From the NCBI RefSeq assembly GCF_023634765.1, contig NZ_JAMLFX010000001.1:86370-150369 (forward strand): a DNA stretch of 64,000 nt, given 5' to 3'. The notes beneath the pieces are model-generated. The model did not search any database and had not been told where the DNA came from. It was given only the letters and a program-made list of their open reading frames with translations. Positions 18,093-28,088 of this stretch are shown here, in pieces. Numbering within the stretch: the first letter of the stretch is position 1; each line of letters starts with the position of its first letter. A program made the translations under genes and the position numbers. The DNA is from Pseudomonas sp. AKS31. GTDB lineage: Bacteria > Pseudomonadota > Gammaproteobacteria > Pseudomonadales > Pseudomonadaceae.

Positions 18093-19772
18093 TTACCGCT
18101 CGTGAACGTAAGTGCCCGGCGAGGCTTCACCCGCCGGATACGCTTTGTTGCCCAGTTTCAGCGGGGCCTTTTTCAGGTTGCCCGAGCGCTCGGCCTGCCA
18201 CGCCTGCCAGTACAGCCACCAGGAGTCGGTGTGCTTGGTCGAGTTCTCTTGCCAGTCATCGGCATTGGCGGCCATTTCTTCGCCGGTCATGTAGCGCGAT
18301 TTCGGGTTGCCCGGCGGGTTCAGAATGCTCTGGATATGCCCGCTGCTCGACAACACGAACTCGACCTTGCCACCAAACAACTGTGCCGACTTGTAGCAGG
18401 ACTTCCACGGGGTGATGTGGTCGTTGGTGCCGGCCAGCGAGAAGATGTCGGCCGTGACCTGCTTGAGGTCGATCGGCGTACCGCACACTTCCAGTGCATT
18501 GGGGCGAATCAGTGGGTTGTTTTTGAACATCTCGATCAGGTCGCCGTGGAACGCGGCCGGCAAGCGGGTGGTGTCGTTGTTCCAGAACAGGATGTCGAAC
18601 ACCGGCGGCTCGTTGCCCAACAGGTAATTGTTGACCCAGTAGTTCCAGATCAGATCATTCGGGCGCATCCAGGCGAAGACCTTGGCCATGTCTTTGCCTT
18701 CCAGTACACCGGCCTGGTACGAGTGGCGCTTGGCGGTCTCCAGGGTCTGCTCGTCGACGAACAGGGCGACATCGCTGTCCAGCGTCGTGTCGAGCACGCT
18801 GACCAGCAGCGTGAGGGCATTGACCTTCTTCTCGCCGATCGCCGCGTAGTGGCCGAGCAGGGCGGTGCAGGTGATGCCGCCGGAGCAGGCGCCGAGCATG
18901 TTCACGTCTTTGCTGCCGGTGATCGCGGTGACCACGTCGACGGCTTCTTTCAATGCATCGATGTAGGTCGACAGGCCCCACTCGCGCTGGGCCTTGGTCG
19001 GGTTGCGCCAGCTGACGATGAACGTCTGCACGTTATTGCGCAGGCAGAAGCGCGCCAGACTCTTGTCCGGGCTCAAATCGAATACGTAGAACTTGTTGAT
19101 CTGCGGCGGCACCACCAACAGTGGGCGCTCGTGGACTTGCTCGGTGATCGGCTTGTACTGGATCAGCTCCAGCACGTCGTTGCGAAACACCACCGCGCCT
19201 TCGGTGACACCGAGGCTTTTGCCGACTTCGAACGCGCCCATGTTGACCTGGCTCGGCATGCCGCCGTTATGGACCAGATCCTTGGCCAGGTGCGAGAGGC
19301 CATCGAGCAGGCTCTTGCCGCCGGTTTCGAAGAAGCGTTTCACCGCCGCCGGGTTGGCGGCGGTGTTGGTCGGGGCCATCGCTTCGGTCATCAGGTTGAT
19401 CACGAAGTGGCCGCGGGCGATGTCTTTGGGTGACAGGCTGCTGTCATCAATCCAGGCATGGAGTTCCTTGCGCCACGCCAGGTAAGTTTGCAGATAACGT
19501 TTGTAGAGCGGGTTCTGGCTCCACGCAGGATCGGCGAAGCGACGGTCATCGCCAGCCGGTTGCAATTCGGATTTACCAAACAACACGTTCTTCAGTTCGA
19601 GGCCGAAATGGGTGACGTGCCTGACGCTATGGATCGGTTGTTTGATGGCCTGTTTCAGCACCATACGAGCAGAGGCCAGCAGATCCTTTCCGCGTAGCCC
19701 AACGACGGGATTAAGCCCCAGGGTGTTTTCCGAGGCTTGGTACTTCAAGTCATCGTTATTCTTGTTACTCAT
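18093..19772 (-). CDS. phaC1: Class II poly(3-hydroxyalkanoate) synthase 1
   Basis: A 559-residue PHA polymerase. The catalytic Cys lies in GACSGGITC, the Asp in GTNDHITPW and the His in SSGHIQSIL. It closely resembles PhaC2 along its full length. It is the first gene of the minus-strand pha operon. A sigma-54-like element lies about 125 bp upstream of the start codon, in line with reports of RpoN-type promoters ahead of phaC1 in P. aeruginosa. Confidence 0.96.
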   Translation of the reverse strand: MSNKNNDDLKYQASENTLGLNPVVGLRGKDLLASARMVLKQAIKQPIHSVRHVTHFGLELKNVLFGKSELQPAGDDRRFADPAWSQNPLYKRYLQTYLAWRKELHAWIDDSSLSPKDIARGHFVINLMTEAMAPTNTAANPAAVKRFFETGGKSLLDGLSHLAKDLVHNGGMPSQVNMGAFEVGKSLGVTEGAVVFRNDVLELIQYKPITEQVHERPLLVVPPQINKFYVFDLSPDKSLARFCLRNNVQTFIVSWRNPTKAQREWGLSTYIDALKEAVDVVTAITGSKDVNMLGACSGGITCTALLGHYAAIGEKKVNALTLLVSVLDTTLDSDVALFVDEQTLETAKRHSYQAGVLEGKDMAKVFAWMRPNDLIWNYWVNNYLLGNEPPVFDILFWNNDTTRLPAAFHGDLIEMFKNNPLIRPNALEVCGTPIDLKQVTADIFSLAGTNDHITPWKSCYKSAQLFGGKVEFVLSSSGHIQSILNPPGNPKSRYMTGEEMAANADDWQENSTKHTDSWWLYWQAWQAERSGNLKKAPLKLGNKAYPAGEASPGTYVHER

Positions 19773-19898
19773 CTACGACGCTCCATTGTCCTGAGACGAG
19801 TACCCGGTTTTCTGCTGTGCAGTTCCACAGCCAATGCCAGGTACTACTGCTCGGGTGACCGTTAATTCTGCATAGCTGCTTTACAGTCGTAGAGCACT

Positions 19899-19914
19899 GC
19901 AGGGAACTTGCCAG
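19899..19914 (-). promoter_or_regulatory. Sigma-54-like promoter element upstream of phaC1
   Basis: Read on the minus strand, CTGGCAAGTTCCCTGC has GG and GC separated by exactly ten bases, the invariant feature of -24/-12 promoters (TGGCAC-N5-TTGC). The -24 box matches well and the -12 box (CTGC) less so. The predicted transcript would carry a leader of about 115 nt. The rest of the 258-bp gap to the DUF971 gene shows nothing further that I can name. Confidence 0.5.
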
Positions 19915-20030
19915 CTCCATTGGTTACCCGAGTTTAATTTTTTTCGCAAGCAGGCCGATCCTCGGCCACACAGCAGAGCATTCAAACAGATGAATTTAGA
20001 AAATGCCCTCTAAAGAGCAAGAGTCTCGGG

Positions 20031-20408
20031 CTAGAGCATCAGCTTGACGATCGACTCGTCCGGATCGCGGGTTTTTCCGGCAGCTTTGAGCTCGGCCAGA
20101 TAATCGGCCCAGAGTGCGTCATGACGTCGCCCCAGCTCATAGAGATAATCCCAAGTGAACAAGCCACTGTCGTGGCCATCGTCGAAGGTCAGTTTCAGTG
20201 CGTAATGACCGGCCGGTTCCAGTTTGCTCAGACCGACATTGAGCTTGCCGAATTGCAGGATCGGTTTGCCGTGGCCCTGGACCTCGGCGGAGGGGGAATG
20301 CACGCGCAGGAATTCGGCGGGCAGGGTGTATTCCTCGCCGGACTCGTAGGTGAGCGTCAGGGTTTTCGAGGCTTTGTGCAGTTTGATGTCGGTAGGAATA
20401 GTAGTCAT
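20031..20408 (-). CDS. DUF971 / gamma-butyrobetaine hydroxylase-like N-terminal domain protein
   Basis: A 125-residue soluble protein consisting only of the small domain found at the N-terminus of gamma-butyrobetaine hydroxylases. It contains LPAEFLRVHSPSAEVQGHG and GLFTWDYLYELG, typical of DUF971. The catalytic dioxygenase domain is absent, so it is not a hydroxylase. Its role is unknown. It lies just downstream of hslU on the same strand, an association common in proteobacteria, with a REP pair between. Confidence 0.85.
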   Translation of the reverse strand: MTTIPTDIKLHKASKTLTLTYESGEEYTLPAEFLRVHSPSAEVQGHGKPILQFGKLNVGLSKLEPAGHYALKLTFDDGHDSGLFTWDYLYELGRRHDALWADYLAELKAAGKTRDPDESIVKLML

Positions 20409-20434
20409 TGCAGGTCATCCGACTAGAGGAACAC

Positions 20435-20526
20435 CCTGTAGGAGCTGCCGAAGGCTGCGATCTGTTGATCTTGCTTTTTAACAAACTCAAGTCAAAAGAT
20501 CGCAGCCTGCGGCAGCTCCTACAGGG
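20435..20526. repeat. REP pair, GATCGCAGCC family, inward arrangement
   Basis: CCTGTAGGAGCTGCCGAAGG and its inverse flank a centre of about 20 bp (CTTGCTTTTTAACAAACTCA). It fills the gap between hslU and the DUF971 gene and ends 8 bp from the hslU stop. Confidence 0.9.
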
Positions 20527-20534
20527 ACGGTGAC

Positions 20535-21872
20535 CTACAGGATATAACGGGACAGGTCTTCGTTCTGCGCCAATTCGCCGAGGTGGCTGTTGACGTATTC
20601 GGCGTCGATCAGGATCGGCTTCTCATCGTGGGTGCTGGCCAGATCACCGGCGCTGAACGACACCTCCTCCAGCAGACGCTCAAGCAGCGTATGCAGGCGA
20701 CGGGCACCGATGTTCTCGGTCTTCTCGTTGACCTGCCAGGCGATCTCCGCCAGACGCTTGATGCCTTCCGGCTGGAACTGGATGTTCAGGCCTTCGGTTT
20801 TCAGCAGCGCGCAATATTGCTCGGTGAGCGAAGCGTGCGGCTCGCTGAGGATGCGTTCGAAATCCGACGGGCTCAGCGCCTTGAGTTCGACACGGATCGG
20901 CAGACGGCCTTGCAGCTCCGGCACCAGATCGCTCGGCTTGCTCAGGTGGAACGCGCCGGAGGCGATGAACAGGATGTGGTCAGTCTTGACCATGCCCAGT
21001 TTGGTGTTGACGGTGCAGCCTTCGATCAGCGGCAGCAGGTCGCGCTGCACGCCTTCACGGGACACATCGGCACCGCCGACATTACCGCGCTTGGCAACTT
21101 TGTCGATCTCGTCGATGAACACGATGCCGTGCTGTTCAACCGCTTCCAGCGCCTTGGCTTTCAGCTCTTCTTCGTTGACCAGACGCCCGGCTTCTTCGTC
21201 GCGCACCAGTTTCAGCGCTTCTTTGACCTTGAGCTTGCGCGACTTCTTCTTGCCCTTGCCCATATTGGCAAACAGCGACTGCAGCTGGTTGGTCATCTCT
21301 TCCATGCCCGGCGGCGTGGCGATTTCGATGCCGGCCATTTCGGCCACTTCGATCTCGATTTCCTTGTCGTCCAGCTGACCTTCGCGCAGGCGCTTGCGGA
21401 ACAGCTGGCGGGTGTTGGAATCGGAGCTTGGCGCTTCTTCATTGCTGAAGCCCATGCGCGCCGGCGGCAGCAGTGCGTCGAGGATACGATCCTCGGCAGC
21501 GTCTTCAGCGCGATGGCGAACGCGGGTCATTTCCTGCTCGCGGAGCATCTTGATCGCGGCGTCAGCCAGATCACGGATGATCGATTCGACGTCACGACCG
21601 ACGTAGCCGACTTCGGTGAACTTGGTCGCTTCGACTTTGATGAACGGGGCGTTGGCCAGTTTCGCCAGGCGACGGGCGATCTCGGTTTTACCGACACCGG
21701 TCGGGCCGATCATCAGGATGTTTTTCGGGGTCACTTCAACGCGCAGCTCTTCAGGCAGCTGCATGCGGCGCCAGCGGTTGCGCAGGGCAATCGCGACGGC
21801 GCGCTTGGCATCGTCCTGGCCGATGATATGGCGGTTGAGTTCGTGGACGATTTCGCGGGGAGTCATGGACAT
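20535..21872 (-). CDS. hslU: ATP-dependent protease ATPase subunit HslU
   Basis: A 445-residue AAA+ unfoldase that feeds substrates to the HslV peptidase. Walker [16 protein letters not shown] is near residue 55 and Walker [10 protein letters not shown] near residue 250. The intermediate I-domain sits between them. The C-terminus ends LSRYIL, the tail that docks into HslV. It is 54 bp downstream of hslV and is expected to share the heat-shock promoter. Confidence 0.97.
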   Translation of the reverse strand: MSMTPREIVHELNRHIIGQDDAKRAVAIALRNRWRRMQLPEELRVEVTPKNILMIGPTGVGKTEIARRLAKLANAPFIKVEATKFTEVGYVGRDVESIIRDLADAAIKMLREQEMTRVRHRAEDAAEDRILDALLPPARMGFSNEEAPSSDSNTRQLFRKRLREGQLDDKEIEIEVAEMAGIEIATPPGMEEMTNQLQSLFANMGKGKKKSRKLKVKEALKLVRDEEAGRLVNEEELKAKALEAVEQHGIVFIDEIDKVAKRGNVGGADVSREGVQRDLLPLIEGCTVNTKLGMVKTDHILFIASGAFHLSKPSDLVPELQGRLPIRVELKALSPSDFERILSEPHASLTEQYCALLKTEGLNIQFQPEGIKRLAEIAWQVNEKTENIGARRLHTLLERLLEEVSFSAGDLASTHDEKPILIDAEYVNSHLGELAQNEDLSRYIL

Positions 21873-21926
21873 AGTAATTGACGGTCCTCAAGCAGAAACA
21901 AGCCGTGGCACAGGGCCGCGTCAGGC

Positions 21927-22457
21927 TTATTCAGCGAGATCCTGCTCCTCAATGGTCTGAGTGTGGTTGGTGAATACACAGATGTCGCCGGCGATACCGA
22001 GGGCGGTTTCGACGATTTCACGGGCCGACAGGTCGGTCTTTTTCAGCAGCGCGCTGGCCGCGGCTTGCGCATAGGCGCCGCCGGAACCCATGGCGATCAG
22101 GCCGTCTTCGGGTTCGACCACGTCACCGTTACCGGTGATGATCAGCGAAGCGTCCTTGTTGGCAACCGCGAGCATGGCTTCGAGGCGGCTCAGGGAGCGG
22201 TCGGTGCGCCATTCTTTGGCGAGTTCGACAGCGGCGCGGACCAGGTGGCCCTGATGTTTCTCAAGCTGGCCTTCGAAGCGTTCGAAGAGGGTAAAGGCGT
22301 CGGCGGTGGCACCGGCAAAACCGGCGATGACCTGGCCGTGGTACAGGCGACGGACTTTTTTCGCGTTGCCTTTCATCACGGTATTGCCGAGAGAAACCTG
22401 GCCGTCGCCGCCCATGACGACTTTGCCGTGACGGCGGACTGAAACGATGGTGGTCAA
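21927..22457 (-). CDS. hslV: ATP-dependent protease peptidase subunit HslV (TTG start)
   Basis: A 176-residue proteasome-like threonine peptidase. The start is TTG 22457: removing the initiator Met exposes the catalytic Thr in [18 protein letters not shown] and gives exactly the E. coli length. No ATG or GTG is suitably placed, and GGAG lies about nine bases upstream of the TTG. A heat-shock type promoter lies 47-73 bp upstream. Confidence 0.96.
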   Translation of the reverse strand: MTTIVSVRRHGKVVMGGDGQVSLGNTVMKGNAKKVRRLYHGQVIAGFAGATADAFTLFERFEGQLEKHQGHLVRAAVELAKEWRTDRSLSRLEAMLAVANKDASLIITGNGDVVEPEDGLIAMGSGGAYAQAAASALLKKTDLSAREIVETALGIAGDICVFTNHTQTIEEQDLAE

Positions 22458-22503
22458 GGGAAGAGTCTCCACACAGCGGGGCGAAAGTGCCTTATGCCCA
22501 TTC

Positions 22504-22530
22504 ATATGGGGGTGTTGGAGAGGATTTCAA
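22504..22530 (-). promoter_or_regulatory. Sigma-32 (heat-shock) promoter of hslV-hslU
   Basis: On the minus strand TTGAAA (22530-22525), a 13-base spacer and CCCCATAT (22511-22504) match the RpoH consensus CTTGAAA / CCCCATNT almost perfectly. Transcription would start near 22,497, about 40 nt before the hslV start. Confidence 0.85.
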
Positions 22531-22562
22531 CCGGGGAGGGTGCGGAGGGACGAACGGCGACC

Positions 22563-22650
22563 CCCTGTAGGAGCTGCCGAAGGCTGCGATCTTTTGATCT
22601 TGATCTGAAACAAAATCAAAAGATCGCAGCCTTCGGCAGCTCCTACAGGG
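22563..22650. repeat. REP pair, GATCGCAGCC family, inward arrangement
   Basis: CCCTGTAGGAGCTGCCGAAG and its inverse enclose GATCTTGATCTGAAACAAAATC. It lies between the FtsN-like gene and the hslV promoter and may insulate the two units. Confidence 0.9.
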
Positions 22651-22677
22651 GATTTGTGGCGCCCGTGTGGGAGGGAA

Positions 22678-23394
22678 TCAGCGGCTCTGGCGTTGTTGTA
22701 ACAACAGGTTGCTGAAGCCGGCACCGGCCAGTTGTTTCTGCGCGGTGGTCAGTTGTTCACGGTTGCTGAACGGGCCGACCAAAACGCGATACCAGGTTTC
22801 ATCCTTCACTGTGCCGGACTCAACCGCTACGGCCTGACCGAGCAGAATAATCTGCGCGCGGACCTTGTCGGCATCGGTTTCCTTGCGGAACGAACCGGCC
22901 TGCAAGAAGAACTTGGTCACTGGCGCCGCTTTGCTCACCGGTGGCGCTGGCGGCGGGGTAATCCCGGCCAGGGCTGCCTGAGCGCGCGCGGTGTCGATCT
23001 TCGCCGCTTCCGCCGGGGTCACCGGCGTCGTCGGGATGGCCGGCACTTGTGGCGTCGGCAAAGTCTTCTCCGGCACCGCGTCCGGCGGCACGATCACTTC
23101 AGATTCCGGCAGCAGGGTGTAGAAATCGTACTTCGGCTTCACTGGTTGCGTCGGGCTCGGCGGGGTCTTGTTGGCCTCGGCGATCTTCGACGCTTTTTGC
23201 TGTTGTGCCTGTTCGACTTTCTCGCGCTTGACCGTGTCGCTGCCCTTGCCCGGTTCCAGCTTCATCAGGAACACGATGAACGCGCCGACCGTCAGGCCGA
23301 TGGCCATCCACAGCCAACCCGGAATCGGTTGCTTCGCAGGAGCTTGGTAACGGCTGGCGCCACGCTTGGGTGCAGGTTTTTTCTTGGCAGCCAA
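22678..23394 (-). CDS. SPOR-domain cell division protein, FtsN-like
   Basis: A 238-residue bitopic membrane protein. It has a short basic cytoplasmic tail (AAKKKPAPKRGASRY), one membrane segment (about 26-44) and a long Pro-rich periplasmic linker. A C-terminal SPOR domain (about 160-238) contains FFLQAGSFRKETDADKVRAQ. SPOR domains bind denuded septal peptidoglycan. The gene next to argS in P. aeruginosa is FtsN, with the same layout, so FtsN is the likely identity. It is 1 bp from argS, so the two are co-transcribed. Confidence 0.8.
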   Translation of the reverse strand: MAAKKKPAPKRGASRYQAPAKQPIPGWLWMAIGLTVGAFIVFLMKLEPGKGSDTVKREKVEQAQQQKASKIAEANKTPPSPTQPVKPKYDFYTLLPESEVIVPPDAVPEKTLPTPQVPAIPTTPVTPAEAAKIDTARAQAALAGITPPPAPPVSKAAPVTKFFLQAGSFRKETDADKVRAQIILLGQAVAVESGTVKDETWYRVLVGPFSNREQLTTAQKQLAGAGFSNLLLQQRQSR

Positions 23395-23395
23395 C

Positions 23396-25132
23396 TTACA
23401 TACGCTCCAGAGTTTCCAGACCCAACAGCTCCAGGCCTTGCTTGAGGGTGCGACCGGTCAGCGCGGCCAGACGCAGACGGCTCTGCATCTGGGCCGGGGT
23501 CTCGGCGGCGAGGATCGGGCAGTTCTCGTAGAAACTGGAGAACAGACCGGCAACGTCGTACAGATAAGTGCAGAGAATGTGCGGCGTGCCTTTGTCGGAC
23601 ACGTTGTTCAGCACTTCGCCGAACTGCGCCAGTTTCGCCGCCAGCTCTTGCTCGTGCGCGGCTTCGAGGACGATCTGCCCATCGACTTCGCTGAAGTCCT
23701 TGCCCAGTTTGCGGAACACGCCGGCCACACGGGTGTAGGCGTACAGCAGGTACGGTGCGGTGTTGCCTTCGAAGTTCAGCATCAGGTCGAAGTTGAAGCT
23801 GTAGTCGCTGGTGCGGTGCTTCGACAGGTCGGCGTATTTCACCGCGCCGATACCGACGACCTTGGCGATGTTGCGCAATTCGTCTTCGGCCAGTTCCGGG
23901 TTTTTTTCTTTCACCAGGTTATAGGCACGTTCCTGCGCTTCGGTCAGCAGGTCGATCAGCTTCACGGTGCCGCCGTCACGGGTTTTGAACGGACGGCCAT
24001 CGGCGCCGTTCATGGTGCCGAAGCCCATGTGCTCCATTTCCATCGGATGGGTCACGAAACCGGCCTTGCGCGCTACAGCGAACACTTGCTGGAAGTGCAG
24101 GGCCTGACGCTGATCGACGAAGTACAGCGCGCGATCGGCTTTCAGTTTGCCGCTGCGGTAGCGTACGGCGGCGAGGTCAGTGGTGGCATAGAGGTAGCCG
24201 CCGTCAGCCTTGACGATGATCACCGGCAGCGGGTCGCCGTCGGCGTTCTTGAACTCGTCGAGGAACACGCACTGGGCGCCGTTGCTCTCGACCAGCATAC
24301 CAGCCGCTTTCAAGTCGTTTACGACGTTGATCAGGTCGTCGTTGTAGGCGCTTTCGCCCATCACGTCGGCCATGGTCAGTTTGACGTTGAGCAGTTCGTA
24401 GATTTTCTGGCAGTGCGACAGCGAGATGTCCTTGAACCGGGTCCACAGCGCCAGGCACTCGGCATCGCCGGCCTGCAGCTTGACCACCAGACCACGGGCG
24501 CGGTCGGCGAATTCTGCGGATTCGTCGAAACGCTGTTTGGCGGCGCGGTAGAAGTTTTCCAGGTCGGACAGCTCGTCGCTGGTGATCGGGTTTTCCTGCA
24601 GATACGCCATCAACATGCCGAACTGGGTGCCCCAGTCGCCAACGTGGTTCTGGCGGATCACTTCGTCGCCGAGGAATTCCAGCACGCGCGCCACACCGTC
24701 GCCGATGATGGTCGAGCGCAAGTGGCCGACGTGCATCTCTTTGGCCAGGTTCGGCGCCGACAGATCGACCACGGTGCGCTGCGCCGGGCCGGCCTTGCGC
24801 ACGCCAACGTGAGCATCGGCCAGTGCGGCATCGAGGCGGTTGGCCAGAGCCTGGGTGTTCTGGAAGAAATTGATGAAGCCCGGGCCAGCGATTTCGGCCT
24901 TGGTGACGTTCTCGTCAGCCGGCAGCGCGGTGATGATTTTTTCCGCGAGATCGCGCGGCTTCATGCCCGCAGGCTTGGCCAGCATCATCGCGATGTTGCT
25001 GGCGAAGTCGCCGTGGGTCTTGTCACGGGCGTTCTCCACCTGAATCGCCGGCGACAGGCCTTCAGGCAACACACCTTCGTTGACGAGTTGGGTGAGGGCT
25101 TGTTGGATCAGCTGGCGAATGGTGTCTTTCAT
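23396..25132 (-). CDS. argS: Arginyl-tRNA synthetase
   Basis: A 578-residue class I aminoacyl-tRNA synthetase. The HIGH-type motif is HVGHLRST within [12 protein letters not shown], the N-terminal additional domain precedes it, and the C-terminal DALR anticodon-binding domain ends the protein ([20 protein letters not shown]). ATG 25132 (MKDTIRQLI) was chosen over an ATG 90 bp upstream because the upstream residues are not family-like. Confidence 0.97.
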   Translation of the reverse strand: MKDTIRQLIQQALTQLVNEGVLPEGLSPAIQVENARDKTHGDFASNIAMMLAKPAGMKPRDLAEKIITALPADENVTKAEIAGPGFINFFQNTQALANRLDAALADAHVGVRKAGPAQRTVVDLSAPNLAKEMHVGHLRSTIIGDGVARVLEFLGDEVIRQNHVGDWGTQFGMLMAYLQENPITSDELSDLENFYRAAKQRFDESAEFADRARGLVVKLQAGDAECLALWTRFKDISLSHCQKIYELLNVKLTMADVMGESAYNDDLINVVNDLKAAGMLVESNGAQCVFLDEFKNADGDPLPVIIVKADGGYLYATTDLAAVRYRSGKLKADRALYFVDQRQALHFQQVFAVARKAGFVTHPMEMEHMGFGTMNGADGRPFKTRDGGTVKLIDLLTEAQERAYNLVKEKNPELAEDELRNIAKVVGIGAVKYADLSKHRTSDYSFNFDLMLNFEGNTAPYLLYAYTRVAGVFRKLGKDFSEVDGQIVLEAAHEQELAAKLAQFGEVLNNVSDKGTPHILCTYLYDVAGLFSSFYENCPILAAETPAQMQSRLRLAALTGRTLKQGLELLGLETLERM

Positions 25133-25262
25133 GGTCTTCTCTTTCGACCGCAAGCGCGGCGGGCGCATCGATGCGCGGGTGGAAAAACTGGGCATTATCC
25201 GTTGCGAAGACGGGCTTGCCAACCTTAGCAGGCAGCTTATGGATATGTGGTGACATTCAGGT

Positions 25263-25344
25263 CAAAAGATCGCCGCCTTCGGCAGCTCCTACACGGGGAT
25301 ACGCATTTTGCTGTAGGAGCTGCCGCAGGCTGCGATCTTTTGAT
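25263..25344. repeat. REP pair, GATCGCAGCC family, outward arrangement
   Basis: CAAAAGATCGCCGCCTTCGG at the left and CCGCAGGCTGCGATCTTTTG at the right, with the TAGGAGCTGC ends facing the centre. It ends two bases from the priA stop codon and so forms part of the priA 3' end. Confidence 0.88.
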
Positions 25345-25346
25345 CT

Positions 25347-27566
25347 TCAATACAAATCGACGGGATCGACATCCAGCGACCAGCGCACCGCGCGCCCGCT
25401 CGGCATCTGCTCCAGCGCCAGCAACCAACTGGCCAGCAACCGATGCAGCGGCGCCCGTGCTGTCGCCTGCAACAACAACTGCGCGCGATAACGTCCGGCA
25501 CGGCGTTCCATCGGCGCCGGCACTGGCCCGAGCAGTTCGATGCCGGTCAAATTTTGTTCAGCCAGCAAGCGCTCAGCCTCGCTGCACGCCTCATCGAGAA
25601 AACCTTCCGCCTGCCCCGGCTTGTGCGCTTCGGCGCGCAACAACGCCAGATGCGCAAACGGCGGCAGGCCGGCGGCGCGACGCTCGCTCAGAGCCTGTTC
25701 GGCGAAGGCGAAATAACCCTGTTCGGTAAGTTGCACCAATAAAGGATGGTCGGCGAGGTGGGTCTGAATGATCACCTTGCCCGGCTCTTCCGCCCGCCCG
25801 GCACGGCCGGCGACTTGTACGATCAATTGCGCCATCCGTTCGCTGGCGCGGAAGTCGCCGGAGAACAGGCCACCGTCAGCATCCAGAATCGATACCAGCG
25901 TCACCCGTGGAAAATGGTGCCCCTTGGCCAACATCTGCGTGCCGACCAGAATGCACGGCTGGCCCTTCTGAATCGTCGCGAACAGCTGATTCATCGCGTC
26001 CTTGCGCGACGTGCTGTCACGGTCGACGCGCAGTACCGGGTAATCGGGAAACAGAATTGCCAGACGTTCCTCGGCACGCTCGGTGCCGGCGCCGACCGGG
26101 CGCAGATCGACCTTGTTGCACTTCGGGCACTGGCGCGGCGTGCGTTCGACGTAGCCACAGTGGTGGCAGCGCAGTTCGCCGTAGCGTTGGTGCACGGTCA
26201 TCCGCGCGTCGCAGCGCGAGCATTCGGACATCCAGCCGCAATCGTGGCAGAGCAGTGTCGGCGCAAATCCGCGACGGTTGAGGAACACCAGCACCTGTTG
26301 GCCGTTGGCGAGCGTCTGGCCGATGGCCTGCTGCATCGGTCCGGAAATCCCACTGTCCAGTGGACGGCTTTTCACATCCAGGCGCAGGAAACGTGGTTGC
26401 TTGGCACCGCCGGCACGTTCATTCAGGCGTAGGAGGCCGTAACGGCCGGTGTAGGCGTTGTGCAGACTTTCCAGCGATGGTGTGGCGGAGCCGAGCACGA
26501 TCGGGATGTTTTCCTGCCGCGCACGCACCAGCGCCAGATCACGGGCGTGGTAGCGCAAACCTTCCTGCTGTTTATAAGAGCCGTCGTGCTCTTCGTCGAT
26601 GATGATCAGCCCGGGGTTTTTCATCGGCGTGAACAGCGCCGAACGGGTGCCGATAATAATGTCGGCCTCGCCATCGCGGGCGGCGAGCCAGGCGTCGAGG
26701 CGCTCGCGATCATTGACCGCCGAGTGCAGCAGGGCGATGCGCGCGTTGAAGCGCTGCTCGAAGCGCGCCAGGGTCTGCGGGCCGAGGTTGATCTCCGGGA
26801 TCAGCACCAGCGCCTGTTTGCCGGCTTCGAGGGTTTCGCGAATCAGCTGTAGATAGACTTCGGTCTTGCCGCTGCCGGTAACCCCAGCCAGGAGAAACGC
26901 GTGATAACTGTCGAATCCGGCGCGAATCGCTTCATACGCGGCGCGCTGCTCGGTGTTCAGCGGCAATTCCGGTTGCGCCAGCCAGTGCTCATGGCGCACG
27001 CCAGGTGCATGGCGGCGGATTTCCACTTGCACCAGGTTTTTCGCCAGCAGCAGATCAAGGCTGTCCTTGCTCAGCATCAGTTTGCTCAGCAACTGATGGG
27101 CGACGCCATGTGGATGCTGGGCCAGTGTCGCCAAGGCTTCGCGCTGGCGCGGGGCGCGGGCGATGCGCGGATCATCAAGGCTGGCGCCGGGCACGATCGA
27201 CCAGAAACGTTCCTGCCGCGCCTCGGCCAGCTCGCCTTGGCGCAGCAGCACCGGCAGTGCCCAGCTCAGGGTGTCGCCGAGGCTGTGCTGATAATACTGC
27301 GAAGTCCACAGGCACAACTTGAACAGCGCCGGTGGCAACGGCGGCGTGGCATCAAGCAGGGCCAGCGCCGGTTTGAGTTTTTCCACCGGCACTTCGCTGG
27401 TGTCGGTGACCTCGACCAGAATCCCGATCATCTCGCGTCGGCCGAACGGCACCCGCAGGCGCATGCCTGGCTGCAATTGCTCACGCAGCACACCGGCCGG
27501 CGCCCGATAATCGAACAGGCGGCGCAAGGGCGAAGGCAGGGCGAGGCGCAGAATGGCGTCGGGCAC
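25347..27566 (-). CDS. priA: Primosomal protein N' (replication restart helicase PriA)
   Basis: A 739-residue superfamily 2 helicase that reloads DnaB at stalled forks. It has the N-terminal 3'-end-binding domain, Walker A VTGSGKTEVYL, the DEEH box in IIDEEHDGSYKQ and motif VI QVAGRAGRAEEPG. Eight Cys in four CxxC pairs (CHDC, CSRC, CHHC, CPKC) ligand two zinc ions between the helicase lobes. Length is as expected. Confidence 0.97.
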   Translation of the reverse strand: MPDAILRLALPSPLRRLFDYRAPAGVLREQLQPGMRLRVPFGRREMIGILVEVTDTSEVPVEKLKPALALLDATPPLPPALFKLCLWTSQYYQHSLGDTLSWALPVLLRQGELAEARQERFWSIVPGASLDDPRIARAPRQREALATLAQHPHGVAHQLLSKLMLSKDSLDLLLAKNLVQVEIRRHAPGVRHEHWLAQPELPLNTEQRAAYEAIRAGFDSYHAFLLAGVTGSGKTEVYLQLIRETLEAGKQALVLIPEINLGPQTLARFEQRFNARIALLHSAVNDRERLDAWLAARDGEADIIIGTRSALFTPMKNPGLIIIDEEHDGSYKQQEGLRYHARDLALVRARQENIPIVLGSATPSLESLHNAYTGRYGLLRLNERAGGAKQPRFLRLDVKSRPLDSGISGPMQQAIGQTLANGQQVLVFLNRRGFAPTLLCHDCGWMSECSRCDARMTVHQRYGELRCHHCGYVERTPRQCPKCNKVDLRPVGAGTERAEERLAILFPDYPVLRVDRDSTSRKDAMNQLFATIQKGQPCILVGTQMLAKGHHFPRVTLVSILDADGGLFSGDFRASERMAQLIVQVAGRAGRAEEPGKVIIQTHLADHPLLVQLTEQGYFAFAEQALSERRAAGLPPFAHLALLRAEAHKPGQAEGFLDEACSEAERLLAEQNLTGIELLGPVPAPMERRAGRYRAQLLLQATARAPLHRLLASWLLALEQMPSGRAVRWSLDVDPVDLY

Positions 27567-27614
27567 GCGGGGGGATCTCGATCAACAGACGATTAAAAGG
27601 ACTGTGTACATAAC

Positions 27615-27708
27615 CTGTGGGAGCTAGCCTGCTCGCGAAAGCGGTGTGTCAGGCGACGAAAATACTGGCTGATAGATCGTCTTCGCGAGCAGGCTCGCTC
27701 CCACAGGG
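27615..27708. repeat. REP pair, GCCTGCTCGCGAA family
   Basis: CTGTGGGAGCTAGCCTGCTC GCGAA at the left and TTCGCGAGCAGGCTCGCTCC CACAG at the right. This is the only intact copy of this third REP family in the window. It lies between the divergent priA and rpmE genes. Confidence 0.85.
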
Positions 27709-27757
27709 ACAGCGCAATGGGCCGGGAGCCTAGCAGACGGTCGGTCTCGGTGACAGC

Positions 27758-27785
27758 TTGCGTGATTGAAAAGGTCTGGTAGAAT
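27758..27785 (+). promoter_or_regulatory. Sigma-70 type promoter of rpmE
   Basis: TTGCGT, 16 bases, then TAGAAT. The predicted start near 27,792 gives a leader of about 65 nt before the rpmE ATG. Confidence 0.6.
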
Positions 27786-27855
27786 CCGCGGCCTAATTAC
27801 GTGCGGTATTCAACAATAGTGTTGGGTGGCGGCACGCTAGCCTGAGGAATACACC

Positions 27856-28077
27856 ATGAAAGCCGATATCCACCCGAATTACCCAGAAATCGCTGTTACC
27901 TGCTCGTGCGGTAACAAGTTCGAAACTCGTTCGACCTTCGGCAAAGCCCTGGCGATCGACGTTTGCAACGAATGCCACCCGTTCTACACCGGTAAGCAGA
28001 AGACTCTGGACACCGGCGGCCGCGTGCAGAAGTTCGCAGACCGTTTCGCTACTTTCGGCGTTGGCAAAAAAGCCTGA
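27856..28077 (+). CDS. rpmE: 50S ribosomal protein L31 (zinc-binding form)
   Basis: A 73-residue ribosomal protein. Cys16, Cys18, Cys37 and Cys40 form the CxC...CxxC zinc site, so this is the zinc-containing (C+) version. GAGG lies nine bases upstream of the ATG. Its TGA stop overlaps the GAGG that serves as ribosome-binding site of the following nuclease gene. Confidence 0.97.
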   Translation: MKADIHPNYPEIAVTCSCGNKFETRSTFGKALAIDVCNECHPFYTGKQKTLDTGGRVQKFADRFATFGVGKKA

Positions 28078-28088
28078 GGCTGATCATT

